64,000 nucleotides of DNA, from positions 51,238 to 115,237 of the forward strand of contig CAJQKV010000037.1 of assembly GCA_905479015.1 (NCBI GenBank), in the 5' to 3' direction. This document shows, piece by piece, positions 60,725 to 64,000 of this stretch. The notes under the pieces were generated by a model. It had not been told where the DNA came from. It was given only the letters and a program-made list of their open reading frames with translations, and ran no database searches. The DNA is from an uncultured Cyclobacteriaceae bacterium. GTDB lineage: Bacteria; Bacteroidota; Bacteroidia; Cytophagales; Cyclobacteriaceae. Both the position numbers and the translations under genes were made by a program. Position 1 is the stretch's first letter. The number at the start of each line of letters is the position of its first letter.

Positions 60725-62110
60725 CTAATACGCTGTGTCTTGTCCTTTAATGAGCTCAAAGAATGTGATGACGATAATCTTTACATCTAAGAAAACAGAC
60801 CAATTATTTAAATAGAACCGGTCTAAGGTGACTCTATTTTTAATTTCTCTCAAATCTTTTATTTCACCACGATGTCCCAGCGCTTGTGCCAATCCGGTAA
60901 TCCCAGGCTTGAAGGTATGCCTTTGAGAATAACTTTTGATTTGATTAATATATTGCTCATTAAGTTTCACAGGCAAGGGTCTGGGTCCTACGATGGTCAT
61001 ATCTCCTATTAGGACATTAATCAATTGTGGAAGTTCATCTAAACTAGTTCTTCTTAAGATTGCACCAAAGTAGGTTACTCGGGGATCATTTTTTGTTGCC
61101 CATTTTTGGTCTGCTTCTTCATTTAAATGCATGGTACGGAATTTTATGCAGCGAAAAACTTTATTATTCTTGCCATTGCGATATTGTTTAAATAAAATGG
61201 GACCACGAGACTCCAAAAAGATTACGAGGGCAATGATGGGATAAAGCCAACTAAGTACAAAAAGCAACATCATTGATGAGAATAAAACATCAAAAGAGCG
61301 CTTTAAAAATCTATTAAAAGCATGATCCAAGGGCAAATAGTTGACATCGATGATGTTGATGTTATCAATTAACTTGAGCGTATACGATTTTAAAAAATCC
61401 GTTTTGAAATGGGGCAATAATTTCACCTTTACAAATGAGGCATCAGCCAATTCAATAATTTGATTTAATTCCTCTCGCACAATATTTTCACTGACATAAA
61501 CGAAATCAATGTTTTCTAAGTCTGAATTAAGAAAGGCCTGCACGTTTCCTTTAAGGGGGTATTTTTTGTCTGTTTGCGTGCTACTTCCGTAAAATCCAGT
61601 ACAGCGGATACCTATATTTCGGTTTTTATTAATGGCATCAAACAAGGAAAAACCCAATTGATCATAACCGATGATGGTTGCATTGCGATAATTTCCCCCC
61701 CACTTCCGATATTTATTGACGACTAAGTGGATGATTACGCGCTCTGTTGGAATAAATAGAAATAATAACCCAGCAAAATACAAAACGAAGGTTCTTGACA
61801 GAATTTGTTGATTACTGAAAATCACAAAAAACGAAAATAATGCCAAGAAAACAGCAATGGTTTTAAAGCCTTTAGTAATTGACTTTTCATATCCTGAGGG
61901 TCTGCCTATTTTGAAATCTTTACCGAGTAAAGACAGGCTGGACCAACAGAAGACAATAAAAAATAAGCTTTCTAGGTTGTAATTTTCTAAGGGAAACGAG
62001 ATACCAATCACGCTTTGTGTCAACAAAAAAACAATGGAAACCACTGAGAGGTCAACCAATATAAATAGGATGGGGAAAAAGAAATAAAATCGTTTTCTCA
62101 CGAGATTCAT
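60725..62110 (-). CDS. Undecaprenyl-phosphate glycosylphosphotransferase (WcaJ-like)
   Basis: A 461-residue polyisoprenyl-phosphate hexose-1-phosphate transferase. Four N-terminal membrane helices (about 10-115) are followed by a CoA-binding-like domain (about 135-255), a further helix near residue 275 and the catalytic C-terminus. Signature blocks are IKFRTMHLNEEADQ, RVTYFGAILRRTSLDELPQL, GDMTIVGPRPLP and KPGITGLAQ. It loads the first sugar phosphate on the lipid carrier to start exopolysaccharide repeat units. No wzx or wzy is seen in the window. Divergent from the lipoprotein gene. Confidence 0.92.
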   Translation of the reverse strand: MNLVRKRFYFFFPILFILVDLSVVSIVFLLTQSVIGISFPLENYNLESLFFIVFCWSSLSLLGKDFKIGRPSGYEKSITKGFKTIAVFLALFSFFVIFSNQQILSRTFVLYFAGLLFLFIPTERVIIHLVVNKYRKWGGNYRNATIIGYDQLGFSLFDAINKNRNIGIRCTGFYGSSTQTDKKYPLKGNVQAFLNSDLENIDFVYVSENIVREELNQIIELADASFVKVKLLPHFKTDFLKSYTLKLIDNINIIDVNYLPLDHAFNRFLKRSFDVLFSSMMLLFVLSWLYPIIALVIFLESRGPILFKQYRNGKNNKVFRCIKFRTMHLNEEADQKWATKNDPRVTYFGAILRRTSLDELPQLINVLIGDMTIVGPRPLPVKLNEQYINQIKSYSQRHTFKPGITGLAQALGHRGEIKDLREIKNRVTLDRFYLNNWSVFLDVKIIVITFFELIKGQDTAY

Positions 62111-62343
62111 TTATGAAGTTCAAAAATAAGGTTTACGAATGAATAATTCACTATTATTTAGAAACATAAATATATGTTCTTATAAATTCATGTCTTATGG
62201 TAATGTCATTATTTCCTTTCTAAAAATTATTAGTTGGTATTTTTCCTCTTTATTTATAAAAGGATTTGCATTTTTACGGTGGATAAATATTTTTGAGCGA
62301 TTAGGTTTAGACTCGCGTAAAAAAATCCCTAAAAGCTCAATAA

Positions 62344-62991
62344 GTGCGTTGCGTAAAAAGAATTATAAATTTTATCACCTTGAGTACAACCGTAATACTC
62401 TGGTCATGTATTTCAGACATCGATCGTGAGACGCTCATTTATGACAATAATTTTGAGACGGCAGATTTGACAAAGATTGAGGGAGGCATTGTCACCTCTT
62501 ATTTGGGACAAAACATATTGGGCACTTACAACAATGGAGGGTTTAAACTGACTCTTGAAGGCTTGGGGACACATGATTATGTTCAAATTCAAGCCTTACT
62601 TTATGTCCATGACTCTTGGGATGGAAATGCGGAGTTTCCTGATGGCACGGATTATTGGGGTGTCATGCTAGATTCTTCGGAAGTAGATGTTTTTAAAACC
62701 TCTTTCTCCAATTCACCCTGTTACAGTAATTATTGTCTGATGCAGTCCTACCCTGAACGGCACCCCTTTTTAACTTTTCCTAGAACCGGAGCCTCAGCCG
62801 TTGATCTGCCTGGCTTTTGCAAGTCTGATGGAACGACCTCGGCGTACGAGATCGAGCTCATTTTTCCACATCGTAAAGGTCAAGTTGAAATTGTATTTTG
62901 GGACGAATTGAATCAGCCCAATGCAAATGATGCTCAATGTGATGAAAGTTGGTCGCTGAACAATATTCAAGTAAAATTATTATCAATTTGA
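62344..62991 (+). CDS. Secreted lipoprotein of unknown function
   Basis: A 215-residue protein with a basic N-terminus, hydrophobic segment and lipobox ILWSC (Cys near residue 22), so predicted as a lipoprotein. The mature part is beta-rich, with four later cysteines (CYSNYC, FCKSDG, QCDESW) that could pair. I recognise no family. The GTG at 62344 is the best start; no ATG is available before the signal. The stop overlaps the TTG start of the Wzi-like gene, so they form an operon. Confidence 0.6.
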   Translation: MRCVKRIINFITLSTTVILWSCISDIDRETLIYDNNFETADLTKIEGGIVTSYLGQNILGTYNNGGFKLTLEGLGTHDYVQIQALLYVHDSWDGNAEFPDGTDYWGVMLDSSEVDVFKTSFSNSPCYSNYCLMQSYPERHPFLTFPRTGASAVDLPGFCKSDGTTSAYEIELIFPHRKGQVEIVFWDELNQPNANDAQCDESWSLNNIQVKLLSI

Positions 62992-64000
62992 AAAAGCAGA
63001 TCATTTTGATTTTTTTTATAAGTATCGTTTGGATACCGGTGCTGGTCTCATTACGCGCCCAATCGTTGCCCGTGGGTTTTCCCTTGATCGAAGAAGGTTT
63101 GCGAAGAGGGCAACTGCTCGGAACAGTTGATTCTCTCTTGTCATTTAATATCAGGTCGCTCAATCACATTGAAGCACTGCAGCAAAATAAGCCTTCTTTT
63201 ACTTTTGGTTCTGTGCTCAGAAAGTCTGAAAATGAGCAATTCAATGTGCAGTTATTACCTATATCGAATCAAACAGAGTATACCAGCAACATCCCTTATC
63301 AGACCAATAATGGGCTCATGCTGCCAATAGCGGGATTTCAGTCGAGCCTCTCAGTAGGAGTTTATGCTAAGCTAGGCATCTTATCGCTTCAATTATATCC
63401 CACCCTTTATTATGGGATGAATCGAGAAGTTGACGGATATTCAAATATCAATAAAACGGATTGGGGACAGTCCCAAATAGCAGTATCCTATAAATTATTT
63501 ACTTTGGCCTTGTCCAATCAAAATATGTGGTGGGGACCAAGTAAAAACAACGCCCTGATCCTATCCAACAATGCAGCAGGCTTCAAGCACATTTCTTTTA
63601 AATCTAGTCGACCGGTCAATATTTTTATTGGTCATTTGGAATGGGAACTCGTAGGTGGGCGGTTGGATAATTCGCTTTATACTTCACATTATCCCACCCA
63701 AGGTTATACTAGTATACCCTTTCTTGGACCGGCCAATCAGGACGCGCGGTATATGAATGGCATCAGTATCTCCTATCAGCCTAAATGGGTACCGGGCTTG
63801 TTTTTAGGGATCAACCGGGCCGTGCAAATGTACCGGCAGACAGCGATTGATTACAAGGCTTACCTTCCTGTTTTTGGGGAACTTTTTAGAGGAGGGGGCG
63901 ACGACGTGGGGACAGATGGACAAATATCCATAACGACGCGATACATGATGCCTGCCGCTCGGGCGGAGCTTTATTTTGAGTATGGTAGAAATGATGCGGC
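62988..64000 (+). CDS. Wzi-family capsule assembly protein (cut by window end)
   Basis: The frame from TTG at 62988 stays open to the window edge (337 codons). A signal peptide (about 1-25, ending SLRAQ) is followed by a beta-barrel pattern with a conserved WWGPSKNNALILSNNA, which I associate with Wzi-family capsule-anchoring outer-membrane proteins. ISYQPKWVPGLFLGINRA and the following strands also fit. Wzi retains capsule polysaccharide at the cell surface. Together with the upstream phosphotransferase this marks an exopolysaccharide region; in Bacteroidota Wzi homologues are also seen in EPS loci. The C-terminus is outside the window. Confidence 0.8.
   Translation, partial: MKKQIILIFFISIVWIPVLVSLRAQSLPVGFPLIEEGLRRGQLLGTVDSLLSFNIRSLNHIEALQQNKPSFTFGSVLRKSENEQFNVQLLPISNQTEYTSNIPYQTNNGLMLPIAGFQSSLSVGVYAKLGILSLQLYPTLYYGMNREVDGYSNINKTDWGQSQIAVSYKLFTLALSNQNMWWGPSKNNALILSNNAAGFKHISFKSSRPVNIFIGHLEWELVGGRLDNSLYTSHYPTQGYTSIPFLGPANQDARYMNGISISYQPKWVPGLFLGINRAVQMYRQTAIDYKAYLPVFGELFRGGGDDVGTDGQISITTRYMMPAARAELYFEYGRNDA

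Noticed and set aside
62139..62429. 96-codon plus-strand frame upstream of the lipoprotein gene
   Set aside because: It is very AT-rich with a composition of Ile, Phe, Lys and Asn, overlaps the lipoprotein gene in another frame, and lies in the divergent promoter region of the phosphotransferase gene.

Overview
The window looks like a chromosomal segment of a Bacteroidota bacterium, most likely a Cytophagales-type marine or soil organism (the order is inference). The base composition is AT-rich. Many genes start with TTG or GTG, and several promoters fit the Bacteroidota pattern TTTG-N(18-20)-TAnnTTTG. The gene set also fits the phylum: a TonB-dependent receptor behind a TPP riboswitch, tandem OmpH proteins after BamA, DUF6089, a Wzi-family protein, and the rpsU-xer-hpf block.

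Layout. 1-10.4 kb: minus-strand housekeeping genes (ileS 5' part, RND exporter, dGTPase, glycyl-tRNA synthetase, Kef-type antiporter, UDP-glucose dehydrogenase) with one plus-strand DUF547 lipoprotein. 10.6-18.4 kb: rpsU, Xer recombinase and hpf, then cysS on the other strand, then rimP-nusA-infB behind a strong promoter and a terminator-like leader hairpin. 18.4-22 kb: metK and a pdxJ / hydrolase / RsmI-like methylase operon on the minus strand. 22-30.6 kb: a long plus-strand operon (yqeY, cvpA, hydrolase, CBS protein, nadK, DUF6089, uppS, bamA, two ompH) centred on outer-membrane assembly. 30.6-37 kb: DMT permease and dus, then CPBP protease, DUF2007, cdsA, glutamate dehydrogenase, psd and RDD genes. 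37-40 kb: fRMsr, cupin, ribD, prmC, and an unexplained pair of tRNA T-arm-like repeats.

40-50.4 kb is the accessory, catabolic part: two divergent operons of acyl-CoA metabolism separated by about 0.8 kb. The minus operon has two SDRs, a MaoC hydratase, an ACAD10/11-like acyl-CoA dehydrogenase and an APH-fold kinase. The plus operon has an SDR, an enoyl-CoA hydratase, an MDR oxidoreductase, a thiolase and an NPD-family flavoprotein. The adjacent kinase and dehydrogenase resemble a split form of animal ACAD10/ACAD11 or of Pseudomonas LvaA/LvaC, which suggests catabolism of 4-hydroxy fatty acids through phosphorylated acyl-CoAs.

50.4-54.9 kb is a thiamine uptake and salvage locus: a divergent TPK-like protein, a TonB receptor with its own TPP riboswitch and strong terminator, an NRK-like kinase and a PnuC/PnuT permease. 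55-60.6 kb holds guaB, two parvulin-type periplasmic foldases, an orphan MoxR ATPase and pheS. From 60.7 kb to the end an exopolysaccharide region begins (polyprenyl glycosylphosphotransferase, a lipoprotein, a Wzi-like protein cut by the window edge). I saw no complete tRNA, rRNA, CRISPR array, prophage or insertion sequence. Nothing here is clearly a wholly new system; the strongest leads are the kinase-ACAD operon, the thiamine locus and the T-arm-like repeats.
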